This document shows positions 7,208-16,004 of a stretch of 41,119 nt of DNA, in pieces. The DNA is taken from positions 3,568-44,686 of the forward strand of contig DDSP01000051.1 in the NCBI GenBank assembly GCA_002343445.1. The letters run 5' to 3'. Position numbers and translations under genes: made by a program. Positions within the stretch are counted from its first letter, which is position 1, and every line of letters begins with the position of its first letter. The notes below the pieces were generated by a model that made no database searches, had not been told where the DNA came from, and worked only from the letters and a program-made list of their open reading frames with translations. Origin of the DNA: Chthonomonas sp. UBA2387 (GTDB lineage Bacteria > Armatimonadota > Fimbriimonadia > Fimbriimonadales > Fimbriimonadaceae).

Positions 7208-7246
7208 ATTGCGCGCTCCCGAGATCCGGGAGGGCGCAATTTTTTT
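7208..7246 (+). terminator. Strong intrinsic terminator between PEP-CTERM gene and kynU
   Basis: ATTGCGC..CTCCCG pairs with CGGGAG..GCGCAAT around a short AGAT-type loop, followed by T7 (7240-7246). The kynU start codon begins only 8 nt after the T-run, so no upstream transcript could normally reach kynU. Confidence 0.88.
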
Positions 7247-7254
7247 GATCCGAC

Positions 7255-8493
7255 ATGACGAACCTCGCTCAACTCGCCGCAGAAATGGACCACACCGATC
7301 GGCTCCGACCCTTTCGAGAGCGGTTTGTATTGCCCGAGGGGATCGTCTACCTTGACGGCAACTCGTTGGGCGCCATGCCCGTGGCGGTCGCTCGGTCCAT
7401 GGACACGTTTCTCCAACACGAGTGGGGCGAGCGGTTGATCCGTGGTTGGAACGATGGCTGGTGGGAGATGCCCACGCGGCTCGGTGACCAAATCGGTTGG
7501 CTCATTGGCGCGAACCCGGGCGAGACGCTGGTGTGCGACAACACGACCACCAACCTCTACAAGCTCGCTTGGGCGGTATGTACGGCCACCGTGCAAGGGG
7601 GCCCGATCGTCACCGACGACCAGAACTTTCCATCGGACCTTTACATCTTGCGCGAGGTCGCCGAGCGCACCGGACGGGAGTTGGTGATCGTCCCCACCGA
7701 TGGCCTTCAGACGCGGATGAGCGATGTCGAGCCGGCGATCGGCGGCGCGTCGTTGCTTGCCCTGAGCTTGGTGGCGTTCAAGAGCGGCGCACTTCTCGAT
7801 GGATCCTCTTGGACACGATTCGCCCACGAGCACGGTGTCCCGATCCTGTGGGATTTGAGCCACGCCGTCGGGGTGGTTCCCATCGCGATGGCCGATTGGC
7901 GGGCCGACTTTGCCGTGGGTTGCTGCTACAAGCACCTGCACGGCGGCCCTGGCGCCCCAGCCTTTCTCAGCGTGCGAAGCGATTGGATCGGCCGCCTCAG
8001 GAATCCGATCCCCGGCTGGTTTGGCCACGCCGATCCCTTTGCCATGGCGCATGCCTACACCCCCGAACCCGGGATTCGCCGCTTCCTCACGGGGTCTTCG
8101 CCGATCGCTTCACTCAAGGCGCTTGCCGCGGGGGTGGATCTGGTCGAGGAGGCGGGAGTCTCGGCGATTCGAGCGAAGTCGGAGCGGATGACGGCCTTTG
8201 CCGTCGACGCCTGGGCGACCGAACTGCGGCCACTCGGATTCGAGCTTTCCAGCCCTGCGGGCGCCCAAGACCGCGGATCGCACGTGACGTTGGGGCACCC
8301 GTCGGCTCTCGCGATCAGCCGTCGGATGACGCAACGGGGCGTGATCCCCGACTTCCGCCCGCCGAACGGCCTCAGGCTTGGTTTCGCGCCGTTGTACAAC
8401 TCGTTTGCGGACATCGTGCGTGGTGTCGAGGCGATCAAAGAAGCGTTGTCCACGCATGGCGATGCCGATGAGCCGCTCGGCCATGTGACGTGA
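7255..8493 (+). CDS. kynU: Kynureninase
   Basis: PLP enzyme that cleaves L-kynurenine to anthranilate and alanine (or 3-hydroxykynurenine to 3-hydroxyanthranilate) in tryptophan degradation. The 412-residue length is normal for the family. Visible landmarks are YLDGNSLGA (32-40), the PLP-aspartate region ILWDLSHAVG (197-206), the Schiff-base lysine in GCCYKHLHGGPGAPAF (K226) and FLTGSSPI. The N-terminal segment before LRPFRERF has the usual kynureninase length, supporting ATG 7255. No other kynurenine-pathway gene is nearby, so it may serve salvage or work with unlinked genes. Photolyase follows after 25 bp on the same strand. Confidence 0.96.
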   Translation: MTNLAQLAAEMDHTDRLRPFRERFVLPEGIVYLDGNSLGAMPVAVARSMDTFLQHEWGERLIRGWNDGWWEMPTRLGDQIGWLIGANPGETLVCDNTTTNLYKLAWAVCTATVQGGPIVTDDQNFPSDLYILREVAERTGRELVIVPTDGLQTRMSDVEPAIGGASLLALSLVAFKSGALLDGSSWTRFAHEHGVPILWDLSHAVGVVPIAMADWRADFAVGCCYKHLHGGPGAPAFLSVRSDWIGRLRNPIPGWFGHADPFAMAHAYTPEPGIRRFLTGSSPIASLKALAAGVDLVEEAGVSAIRAKSERMTAFAVDAWATELRPLGFELSSPAGAQDRGSHVTLGHPSALAISRRMTQRGVIPDFRPPNGLRLGFAPLYNSFADIVRGVEAIKEALSTHGDADEPLGHVT

Positions 8494-8518
8494 CGGCAAG
8501 GGGCGACGTAGACCTTCC

Positions 8519-9904
8519 GTGCCACCCACCACGCTCTGCTGGCTCCGCCGTGATCTCAGGCTTACCGACCACACTGCCCTTGCCGAAGCCTGTTCCCGAG
8601 GTGGGCGTGTGGCGGTGCTGTTCGTGTTCGACCGCAACATCCTGGGAGCCTTGAAGGATCGCGACGATCGGCGCGTGACGTTCATCCATCGCTCGCTGGT
8701 CGAACTCGACCAACGGCTCCGCGAACTCGGTTCGCGATTGGTCGTTCGCGTGGGAGATCCGGTGGAGGTGGTTCCCGCCGTGGCGCTTGAGGCGCGTGCC
8801 GAAGCGGTCGTCGCGGCGAAGGACTTCGAAGGTTACGCGAAGCGCCGCGATGCCGCCGTTGCCCGCGAACTGGAACTGGTCGGGAAGTCGCTCCTCACGG
8901 TCAAGGACCATGTGGTCTTCGAGGGCTCCGAGATTTCAACGGGCGAGGGCGAGCCGTTTCGAGTCTTTACGCCTTACTCCAAGGCTTGGCGGAGGCGATT
9001 CGGGCCTGGCGACGTTGCCGTTCAAGAGTGGCGGCCCGGTGCGCTCGTTCCCGCGGCCGACCTTCCTGGCGACAACCCGTGGTCGCTGCGCGATCTGGGG
9101 TTCCGGGAGTCTGAGTTGTGGACCGCGGCGGGCGAGGAAGCGGGCCGGCTGGCGCTGCGCGGCTTCGCCACAAGCCGAATGGCGGCCTACGCAACCAACC
9201 GCGACTTTCCGGACCTGAACGCCACCTCGGGCCTCTCGGTGCACCTGCGGTTTGGGACGGTATCGGTGCGTGAAGCCGTACGGACGGCGCTGAAGGTCGG
9301 TGGCCCGTCGGCGGAGAAGTGGCTCGACGAACTCATCTGGCGCGAGTTCTACTCGATGATCCTCGATCGCTTTCCGCACGTCGAGCACACGACGTTTCGG
9401 CAGGAGTACCAAGCGGTGGACTGGCCCGGAACCCCCGAACACTTCGAGGCGTGGTGCGAAGGACGGACGGGCTACCCGATCGTGGACGCGGCCATGCGAT
9501 GTCTGGTGCAGACGGGCTGGATGCACAATCGCCTGCGGATGGTTGCCGCTTCGTTCTTGGTCAAGGATCTGTTGCTGGACTATCGCTGGGGCGAGGCGTT
9601 CTTCGCCCGGCACTTGCTCGACTTCGACTTAGCTTCGAACAACGGTGGCTGGCAGTGGGCGGCTTCGACTGGTGTGGACGCCCTACCCACGTTCCGGATC
9701 TTCAATCCGGTGCTCCAATCGCGCAAGTTCGACCCCGATGGGGCGTTCATCCGGAAGTGGTGCCCCGAGGTCGCCCATCTGGACTCCAACGCGATTCACG
9801 CGCCATGGGAACACGGTGGCCCCCTTCCCATCGTGGACCACGCGACCCAAAGGCAGCACGCGTTGAACCTGCTGCAAGTCGGCACAGGTAGCATGAATGC
9901 GTGA
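8519..9904 (+). CDS. phrB: Class I deoxyribodipyrimidine photolyase
   Basis: Light-driven repair of cyclobutane pyrimidine dimers using FADH-. The 461-residue protein has the N-terminal antenna-chromophore Rossmann domain (LCWLRRDLRLTDHTAL, about 6-21) and a C-terminal FAD domain. The latter contains DELIWREFYSMIL, GRTGYPIVDAAMRCL, TGWMHNRLRM and LASNNGGWQWAASTG, including the Asn and Trp-chain tryptophans of CPD photolyases. The start is GTG 8519; no other in-frame start fits the N-terminal motif better. A TAGACC sequence 4 nt upstream and a weak AAGGGG 15 nt upstream leave the mode of initiation open. The stop overlaps the next gene's GTG. Confidence 0.96.
   Translation: MPPTTLCWLRRDLRLTDHTALAEACSRGGRVAVLFVFDRNILGALKDRDDRRVTFIHRSLVELDQRLRELGSRLVVRVGDPVEVVPAVALEARAEAVVAAKDFEGYAKRRDAAVARELELVGKSLLTVKDHVVFEGSEISTGEGEPFRVFTPYSKAWRRRFGPGDVAVQEWRPGALVPAADLPGDNPWSLRDLGFRESELWTAAGEEAGRLALRGFATSRMAAYATNRDFPDLNATSGLSVHLRFGTVSVREAVRTALKVGGPSAEKWLDELIWREFYSMILDRFPHVEHTTFRQEYQAVDWPGTPEHFEAWCEGRTGYPIVDAAMRCLVQTGWMHNRLRMVAASFLVKDLLLDYRWGEAFFARHLLDFDLASNNGGWQWAASTGVDALPTFRIFNPVLQSRKFDPDGAFIRKWCPEVAHLDSNAIHAPWEHGGPLPIVDHATQRQHALNLLQVGTGSMNA
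9889..9894 (+). promoter_or_regulatory. -10-like TAGCAT before the 213-aa membrane protein
   Basis: TAGCAT inside the end of the photolyase gene is separated by exactly 6 nt from the GTG start at 9901. This is the spacing expected for a leaderless transcript. Confidence 0.35.
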
Positions 9905-10542
9905 CCGAGACCCCGAACCCGGATGCGTGGCGCGAGCGCGAGTGGGTTCTCTGCGCCGCCAAGGAAGCGGGCCCCAAGCCGTTTGCCGAAGCCGTCCGCC
10001 GAGAACTCTCCCTGGAGGACCTCGACGACGAAGTCGCCACGGGCTGGTTGCTGTTCGGCATCTTGGTGATCACGTTGGTGGGTCCGGCGCTGGCGTATGC
10101 GTACAACCTGCGGCCCGCGCTGAGGCTGCGGAAGCGGGCGCGCGAGATAGGCGCGGTCTACAACGACACGGATCCCGAATGCACCACGCTTGCGATGACG
10201 TCCGAGATGCGGCGGCACCTGCTCACCCGTGCGCAGGACGACAAGCAGGAGGTGCTGCGCCTGATGCGGCTCCTTCGCCGTGCGGGGGCGTTTCTCGTCG
10301 AGGCACGCCAAGCGACCGACGCTCCGGAAGCGCTGCGCCAGCTCGCGGCTGACGAGCCCGACGCCGTCATCGCGGCAAGCTATGAGCGGAGGCTTCGGGG
10401 GTTGGGCAGCACGTTCGATGCGACTGCGCTGCACACCGTGTTCGAGCAGATGTTCGCGAACCGGACCGACCTGCTATCGGCGACCGGCGGGGAACTGACG
10501 CGTCTGGCGGACGCCTTGGAAGCGGCGATGCCCGCCGATTAG
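9901..10542 (+). CDS. Uncharacterised single-pass membrane protein
   Basis: Not recognised. The 213 residues contain a charged N-terminus, one clear membrane helix (about 48-68, GWLLFGILVITLVGPALAY) and a long, Arg/Glu/Leu-rich, probably helical cytoplasmic domain. The GTG start at 9901 overlaps the photolyase stop codon (GTGA), and the 3' end overlaps the convergent zinc-ribbon gene by 4 bp. No enzyme motif is visible. Co-expression with photolyase is plausible from the overlap but does not assign a function. Confidence 0.7.
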   Translation: MTETPNPDAWREREWVLCAAKEAGPKPFAEAVRRELSLEDLDDEVATGWLLFGILVITLVGPALAYAYNLRPALRLRKRAREIGAVYNDTDPECTTLAMTSEMRRHLLTRAQDDKQEVLRLMRLLRRAGAFLVEARQATDAPEALRQLAADEPDAVIAASYERRLRGLGSTFDATALHTVFEQMFANRTDLLSATGGELTRLADALEAAMPAD

Positions 10543-10748
10543 AACGGCTCTTGGGTGCGCGGCAAGCGGACCATGCCGACGGACTCGGCGCTGCGGAAGT
10601 CCCAGTTATCGCAGTCCTTGCGCTGGCAGCGAATCAGTTGGCGCACTTCGCCGTCGGCGCCGCTGGCTTCCACGATGTGGGCGAAGCGGCATTCCAGACA
10701 CAGGTCTGGTTCCAGAAGGCGGACGATTCGCAGGTCGCTCGAGTTCAT
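10539..10748 (-). CDS. Small zinc-ribbon-like protein (69 aa)
   Basis: A 69-residue protein with two cysteine pairs, CLEC (17-20) and CQRKDC (41-46), spaced as in a small zinc ribbon that could bind nucleic acid or protein. It starts at ATG 10748 with GAGGGG about 10 nt upstream, which supports it as a real gene despite its size. It is transcribed against its neighbours, and its stop overlaps the convergent membrane-protein gene by 4 bp. Its exact family is not recognised. Zinc binding is an inference from cysteine spacing alone. Confidence 0.65.
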   Translation of the reverse strand: MNSSDLRIVRLLEPDLCLECRFAHIVEASGADGEVRQLIRCQRKDCDNWDFRSAESVGMVRLPRTQEPF

Positions 10749-10812
10749 TGCTTTGCACCCCTCGGGGTAGCTTTATCGTTGGCCCGGGCGACTGGGCGCA
10801 TCGTCGGCAAGA

Positions 10813-11463
10813 ATGCGGGATTCCACGAACACACCCAATGAGCCGGGCCGAGTGCGGCTCGGACGGCTTCGAAAGCGCGCGACCGCAGAGATGCTGGCGG
10901 CCATCGCCGAGGGGCGCTTGCCGAAGGACCCCGGCTTGCGCGAGCGATTCGGCACGCTGCCAAGGGCACCGATTCGGCTGATCGCGCCGAAGCTCGCCAA
11001 GGACGTGAACCAAGGTGGTCTCTTGCGCCTTGCCGAGGCCTTTCGCTTGGAGGGCGTTGACTTCGAACTGACCGACACCAACGAGTGCGACCTTCGCGGA
11101 GCGGTGGGAGGCAAGTCGTGGCAACCCCACCGCTGGATCGCGCCCGTCGAGGCCATCGCCGAGGCGCGCGAGCGAGGCTTCCGCATCGTCGCGTTGAGCT
11201 TAGAGGACGGCTCCGTGGCGTTGGAGCGGATGGATTGGTCGTTCCCTACCGCACTCGTGGTGGGCTGCGAGGATATCGGAGTACCGATGGAACTTCGGGG
11301 CCTTTGCGACGAGTCGGTGGCGATTCCCATGTATGGGATGGTGGACTCGTTGAACGTATCGGTGAGCGCCGGGATCGTGGTGCATCACATGGTTTCGGCG
11401 TACCGCAAGAGCCATCCCGAGTTCCTGCCCGCGCGTGAAGCCTCTCTGCGGCTGCTCGAATGA
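10813..11463 (+). CDS. SpoU/TrmH-family RNA 2'-O-methyltransferase
   Basis: S-adenosylmethionine-dependent ribose methyltransferase with the trefoil-knot (SPOUT) fold; the target is a tRNA or rRNA nucleotide. The 216 residues carry motif 1 as KDVNQGGLLRLAEAF (63-77), motif 2 as ALVVGCEDIGVP (147-158) and motif 3 as IPMYGMVDSLNVSVSAGI (171-188), with the Asn181 and Ser residues of the knot. Motif 2 has GCE where GSE or GNE is usual. A short basic N-terminal region (RLGRLRKRAT) replaces the L30e-like domain of larger members. It is distantly related to 23S-type and TrmH enzymes, and the exact substrate cannot be assigned. No clear Shine-Dalgarno site is visible. Confidence 0.88.
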   Translation: MRDSTNTPNEPGRVRLGRLRKRATAEMLAAIAEGRLPKDPGLRERFGTLPRAPIRLIAPKLAKDVNQGGLLRLAEAFRLEGVDFELTDTNECDLRGAVGGKSWQPHRWIAPVEAIAEARERGFRIVALSLEDGSVALERMDWSFPTALVVGCEDIGVPMELRGLCDESVAIPMYGMVDSLNVSVSAGIVVHHMVSAYRKSHPEFLPAREASLRLLE

Positions 11464-11484
11464 ACCTGAAGTGAACCACAGGGC

Positions 11485-11490
11485 TATAAT
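11485..11490 (+). promoter_or_regulatory. Consensus -10 box overlapping the YjbH-like start
   Basis: A perfect TATAAT overlaps the ATG at 11489. A start site 7 nt downstream would fall on the in-frame TTG at 11498, so a promoter here would give a leaderless mRNA starting at that TTG. Confidence 0.55.
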
Positions 11491-13498
11491 GTGCGGGTTG
11501 ATTCCTGCCATCAAGTCCGTAGCCTTGCCAACCTCCGTGCGCCTCTGCGGCGGAGCCGTGGCGGCGTTGGTCGCCCTATCGGCGACCGGGCTTGCCCAGA
11601 CGGCTGCGGACCGCGCCGCCCAGGGACCTTCGTTGGCCCACTACACGGGGCTCTTGCGCGTTCCTTCGGCTTACGTTGCCCCCGATGGCGAGTTCCGATT
11701 CTCGGCTTCGAGGCACTGGGTGAACCACTTTGGCCCGAGGGGCGAGGTGCCGCTTCGCTCGCTTTCGGGGCACATGGGGTTTCTGCCCAACATCGAACTC
11801 GGCATGGGGTTCTCCTTCCTCGATGACTCCAAGGGCGTCACGTTCGACGATCGGGCCATCTCAGCGAAGCTGAGTCTCCCCGGGGCCAACGGGATTCGCT
11901 TCGCCGCCGGAAGCACCGACCTGAACGGCACGCGCAAGTTCGCCAGCGACTATGCCGTGGTCAGCGCACCGCTCGGCCGAGCGAACGCAACGGTGGGCTT
12001 CGGAAACGGCGAGTTCGAAGGCGCTTTCGGTGGCATCGCTTACCCCTTGGGCAGCAACTTGGCGGCGATCGCCGAGTGGGACACCAAGACGCTCAACGCG
12101 GGCGTCAAGTGGACCAGCGGCCGAACGACCGCGACGTTTGCCGCCAACGGCGAGGGCCGAGCGGGTTTCGGGTTGACCTACTCGCTGCCGCTGAACCAAG
12201 CGCCCGAGGAGGTCGCTCCCGACGTCGTGACCAGGCGATTGAGCCGGAGCCCAATCAGCACGCGCGTGCCGATCGCGCTCCAGTTCTTGCAGACCACGTT
12301 CACCGATCAGGGCTTTCAGGACGTCCGCTTCGGGCGCGATGGCGAGACCTTCGTCGTCTCGTTCACGAACGGTGTGTGGCGCGACGAACTCCGAGCCCTT
12401 CGTTTCGCCCTGATTCAGGCGTGCGAGTTGGCCCCCGGCGAATTCAAGCGGGTGCGCATCGCCACCATGAGGGAGGGCATCGGCGTGTTGTCGGTCGAGA
12501 CCGGCGCGGACGAGTACATTCAGTTCGCCAATGGCGTGCTGACGCCCGACGCCTATGCTCAGCACATCCAGGTTCGCGGAGGTTCTGCGTCGCTCGGTAC
12601 TCCCATCGCTTTGGACGACGACAAGCGGAACTCGTCGGTGAAGACCGTGGATGTGCAAGTGTCGCCCCGGTTCAACTATCAACTCGGCGGCGAGAACATC
12701 CCGAACAAGGTCTCCCTGGTCACCGAGGGCTATGCTTCGATGGGAGGGGGATTGGGGCTCTACGCCCAAGGTCGCGCCGTGGTCAGCAACTCGCTGGACG
12801 ACGAACGCGGATTCAAGCTGGACCAGGCGAGCGCCGAGATGGCGTGGTCGAGCCGATCGGGGTCGTTTGTGCGACTCTCGGCCGGGTGGTTCGGCGACGA
12901 GGTCGGCGGCGTGGTGGGAGAGGCCGTCCAATGGGTGGATGGCGGACGGTTCGAGGTGTTCGGTGGGGCAGGATCGCTTTCGGGCCGCGGCGTCAACGAG
13001 GACTTCCTCCGTGTTGGTGCCGGCGTGCGGGTCCCCAGCCTCGATCTTCGACTTCGCGCCTCGCATCAACGCTACCTTGGTGGCGACTCTGGCGAGCAAC
13101 TCGAAGCCACACGTTCGTTCGGGCGCGGCGACCTGACGGTGTACGTCGGGCAGACCAAGAACAACGCCGACGACAAGACGACCTATGGCGGTTTCAACGT
13201 CACGTTTGGCTTGGGCGAGTCGTTCGCCAAGCCAGGCACTCTGAGAATCCGGCCCGCGGACGAGTTCGATTTCGGCTATCTGGCCACCGAAAACGCCGTG
13301 CCATTGGGCGACAAGCGTCGCGTGCTCAGGTCGGGGCGGTCCATCCAACGCGACCTGCTTAGTCGCGAGACCCTGGTGCCAGCTTTCGTGATGGCCCACC
13401 TTGATCGTCTGCGCAGCCCGAGACGCAACCTCGGTTTCCCGCCCGAAGAAGTCGAGCCCTTGCGGGTGATTCCGGACGATGGCCGGCCCAATTCCTGA
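11489..13498 (+). CDS. YjbH-like outer-membrane beta-barrel protein
   Basis: Probably an outer-membrane protein of the YjbH / exopolysaccharide (GfcD-like) family. These proteins are tied to export or modification of capsule-like polysaccharide. An N-terminal signal peptide (hydrophobic run GGAVAALVALSATGLAQ) precedes a YjbH-type opening, GLLRVPSAYVAPDGEF, followed by long alternating beta-strand sequence to the end, with Gly/aromatic-rich hairpins. Length from ATG 11489 is 669 residues. The ATG lies inside a TATAAT box, so TTG 11498 (leaderless) is a serious alternative, and an in-frame upstream ATG at 11435 would overlap the methyltransferase. The 3' end overlaps the helicase start by 20 bp. 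No other polysaccharide-export gene is adjacent. Confidence 0.75.
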   Translation: MCGLIPAIKSVALPTSVRLCGGAVAALVALSATGLAQTAADRAAQGPSLAHYTGLLRVPSAYVAPDGEFRFSASRHWVNHFGPRGEVPLRSLSGHMGFLPNIELGMGFSFLDDSKGVTFDDRAISAKLSLPGANGIRFAAGSTDLNGTRKFASDYAVVSAPLGRANATVGFGNGEFEGAFGGIAYPLGSNLAAIAEWDTKTLNAGVKWTSGRTTATFAANGEGRAGFGLTYSLPLNQAPEEVAPDVVTRRLSRSPISTRVPIALQFLQTTFTDQGFQDVRFGRDGETFVVSFTNGVWRDELRALRFALIQACELAPGEFKRVRIATMREGIGVLSVETGADEYIQFANGVLTPDAYAQHIQVRGGSASLGTPIALDDDKRNSSVKTVDVQVSPRFNYQLGGENIPNKVSLVTEGYASMGGGLGLYAQGRAVVSNSLDDERGFKLDQASAEMAWSSRSGSFVRLSAGWFGDEVGGVVGEAVQWVDGGRFEVFGGAGSLSGRGVNEDFLRVGAGVRVPSLDLRLRASHQRYLGGDSGEQLEATRSFGRGDLTVYVGQTKNNADDKTTYGGFNVTFGLGESFAKPGTLRIRPADEFDFGYLATENAVPLGDKRRVLRSGRSIQRDLLSRETLVPAFVMAHLDRLRSPRRNLGFPPEEVEPLRVIPDDGRPNS

Positions 13499-15926
13499 GC
13501 CCTGGGCGGCGACTCAACCGTTCTTTGAAGCCAAGGGCTGGCGGCCGTTTCCCTTCCAAACCGAGGTCTGGGGCGCCTATCTGTCGGGCAAGAGCGGACT
13601 CCTGCACTCGGCCACCGGCACCGGAAAGACGCTGGCCGTGTGGCTGGGGCCGGTCATCGAGTCGCTCGGCGAGGCGCGCCAGCCCGGCATCAAAGTTTTG
13701 TGGCTGACCCCGTTGCGTGCGCTCGCGGGCGATACGTGGGGCTCGCTGCTGGAGCCCCTTGCGGCGATGGGGTCGGACTGGCGCGTCGAGGTGCGAACCG
13801 GAGACACGGCGTCCTCGGCCAAGGCCAAGCAGGACAAGAATCCGCCCGAAGCGCTGATCACCACGCCCGAAAGCCTGTCCATCTTGCTCAGCCGCGCCTC
13901 GGCTCAGGAGACGCTTTCGGGACTCCGGATGGTCGTTGTGGACGAGTGGCACGAACTGCTCTCGACCAAACGCGGCGTCCAGACCGAGCTTTGCCTCGCC
14001 CGGTTGGACCGATGGAACCCGAACCTTCGCATCTGGGGGGTCTCGGCGACCCTCGGCAACGTGGAAACGGCGATGCAGGCGCTGACGGGGGCGAGACCCT
14101 CGGTGCTCATCGAAGGCGAACGTGCCAAGGAGGTCGTCATCGACACGCTCGTTCCCGACCGCATCGACCGGTTCCCTTGGGCGGGGCACCTTGGCTCGCG
14201 GATGATCCCTCGCGTGCTGGACGAACTCGAAGGAGCACGCTCGGCGCTGGTGTTCACCAATGTTCGTTCTTCGGCCGAGATCTGGCATCAGTCCATCTTG
14301 CGGTTGCGCCCGGACTGGGCCGAGGTCGTCGGCCTGCACCACGGGTCGGTGGATCGCGAGCAACGTTTCCAGACCGAGGACGGTCTGCGCGAAGGCAAGT
14401 TGCGCACGGTCGTCTGCACGTCGAGCCTTGACTTGGGCGTTGACTTCAGCCCGGTTGAACGCGTGATGCAAGTCGGTTCGCCGAAGGGTGCGGCTCGCTT
14501 GCTGCAGCGTGCGGGACGCAGCGGCCACCAGCCGGGTGCGGTCAGCCGGGCAACGTGCGTGCCGACCCATGCCCTTGAACTCCTCGAATTCGCCGCTGCG
14601 CGAAGGGCGATCTCGTTGGGCCGATTGGAGGCGCGTCCGCCGCTTCGCGCTCCGCTCGACGTGTTGGCGCAGCACTTGGTGACCTTGGCGCTTGGAGGAG
14701 GCTTTCGGCCGGAGGAAGCGTACGAGGAGGTGCGGCAGGCGTACAGCTATCGCGACCTCACCCGTCAGGAGTTCGAGTGGGTGCTCGACTACATCACGAC
14801 CGGTGGCCACGCGCTGCGGGCGTACGACGAGTACAAGAAGGTGGTGGTGGAGGACGGCGTCTGCCACGTGCGCGAGGCCCGAACCGCGCAGCGTCACCGG
14901 ATGGCCATCGGCACGATCGTCAGCGAATCGGCGATCCAGGTGCAGTTCCTCAACGGGACCAAACTGGGGACGGTCGAGGAGGGGTTCATCTCGTCATTGC
15001 GGCCGAAGCAGTCGTTCGCGTTCGCCGGGCACATCCTGGAATTGGTGCGTGTTGAGGGCATGGTGGCGTACGTTCGCCGGTCGAAGGCCGCGAAGGCCGC
15101 GATCCCGAAGTGGGCGGGCGGTCGGGTGCCGCTCAGCAACGAACTCGCGCAGACGTTGCGCGAAGTCATCGAGATGGCCCGCGATGGCGAATCCGCAGGC
15201 CCCGAAGTGGCGGAGTTGGCGCCCTTGCTCGCTCTACAAGCCGAATGGTCGTTGCTGCCGCGCGCCGACGAGCTCCTGATCGAATCGGTCGAGACGAAAG
15301 AGGGCTGCCATGTCTTCGTGTTCCCGTTCGAAGGGCGGTTGGTGCATCAGGGTTTGGCGGCGTTGTTGGCGTTCCGGCTGACGCAACGGCAAGCCACCAC
15401 GATCACGATGGCTTCCAACGACTACGGGTTCGAGTTGCTCGCCCCGACCGCGTTGGACCTCCGCCCCGAGACCCTGCCAGAACTGCTCGACGAGGACTCG
15501 CTGAGCGAGGACATCTTGTCGAGCCTGAACGCTTCGGAGATGGCGAAGCGCCAGTTCCGGGAGATCGCTCGAATCGCCGGACTGGTCTTCACGGGCTACC
15601 CGACGCAGCAGAAGACGACGAGGCAGGTGCAGACGTCGACGGGCCTGCTGTACGACGTGTTCGCGAAGTACGACCCGGAAAACCTGCTGTTGGCTCAGGC
15701 CCGGAGAGAGGTGTTGGAGCGCGAGTTGGAGCAGACTCGGCTGCGGGTCACGCTCGCGCGCATGCGGGGCTGCACGTGGACGTTCACCTACCCGCCGCAT
15801 CCCACGCCATTCGCCTTCCCGATCATGGTGGATCGGTTGCGCGAGGCGATCAGCAACGAGGACGTCGCCGACCGGATCGAGCGGATGGCGCTGAGGCTGG
15901 AGGACGCGGCGGGCACGCGAGGCTAG
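13479..15926 (+). CDS. Ligase-associated DEXH-box (Lhr-core) DNA helicase
   Basis: Superfamily 2 DNA helicase of the Lhr-core type. Family members are often encoded beside an ATP-dependent DNA ligase, a beta-CASP/MBL exonuclease and a phosphoesterase. The 815-residue protein contains the Q-region RPFPFQTEVW, Walker A SATGTGKT (44-51), motif II DEWH (155-158), motif III SATLGN, motif V SSLDLGVDFSPV and motif VI QRAGRSGH. The Lhr-specific winged-helix/core region follows, and the C-terminus has the family-typical TPFAFPIMVDRLR. The ATG at 13479 lies within the YjbH-like gene (20-bp overlap), suggesting coupled expression. None of the usual partner genes is present here. Confidence 0.93.
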   Translation: MAGPIPEPWAATQPFFEAKGWRPFPFQTEVWGAYLSGKSGLLHSATGTGKTLAVWLGPVIESLGEARQPGIKVLWLTPLRALAGDTWGSLLEPLAAMGSDWRVEVRTGDTASSAKAKQDKNPPEALITTPESLSILLSRASAQETLSGLRMVVVDEWHELLSTKRGVQTELCLARLDRWNPNLRIWGVSATLGNVETAMQALTGARPSVLIEGERAKEVVIDTLVPDRIDRFPWAGHLGSRMIPRVLDELEGARSALVFTNVRSSAEIWHQSILRLRPDWAEVVGLHHGSVDREQRFQTEDGLREGKLRTVVCTSSLDLGVDFSPVERVMQVGSPKGAARLLQRAGRSGHQPGAVSRATCVPTHALELLEFAAARRAISLGRLEARPPLRAPLDVLAQHLVTLALGGGFRPEEAYEEVRQAYSYRDLTRQEFEWVLDYITTGGHALRAYDEYKKVVVEDGVCHVREARTAQRHRMAIGTIVSESAIQVQFLNGTKLGTVEEGFISSLRPKQSFAFAGHILELVRVEGMVAYVRRSKAAKAAIPKWAGGRVPLSNELAQTLREVIEMARDGESAGPEVAELAPLLALQAEWSLLPRADELLIESVETKEGCHVFVFPFEGRLVHQGLAALLAFRLTQRQATTITMASNDYGFELLAPTALDLRPETLPELLDEDSLSEDILSSLNASEMAKRQFREIARIAGLVFTGYPTQQKTTRQVQTSTGLLYDVFAKYDPENLLLAQARREVLERELEQTRLRVTLARMRGCTWTFTYPPHPTPFAFPIMVDRLREAISNEDVADRIERMALRLEDAAGTRG

Positions 15927-16004
15927 GGCGTGCGTTCGCAAGTGGTCGGCGGGTTGCTCGAGACATCCGAACACCACCGAACCTCAGCCCAACCTCGCGC
16001 CCGG

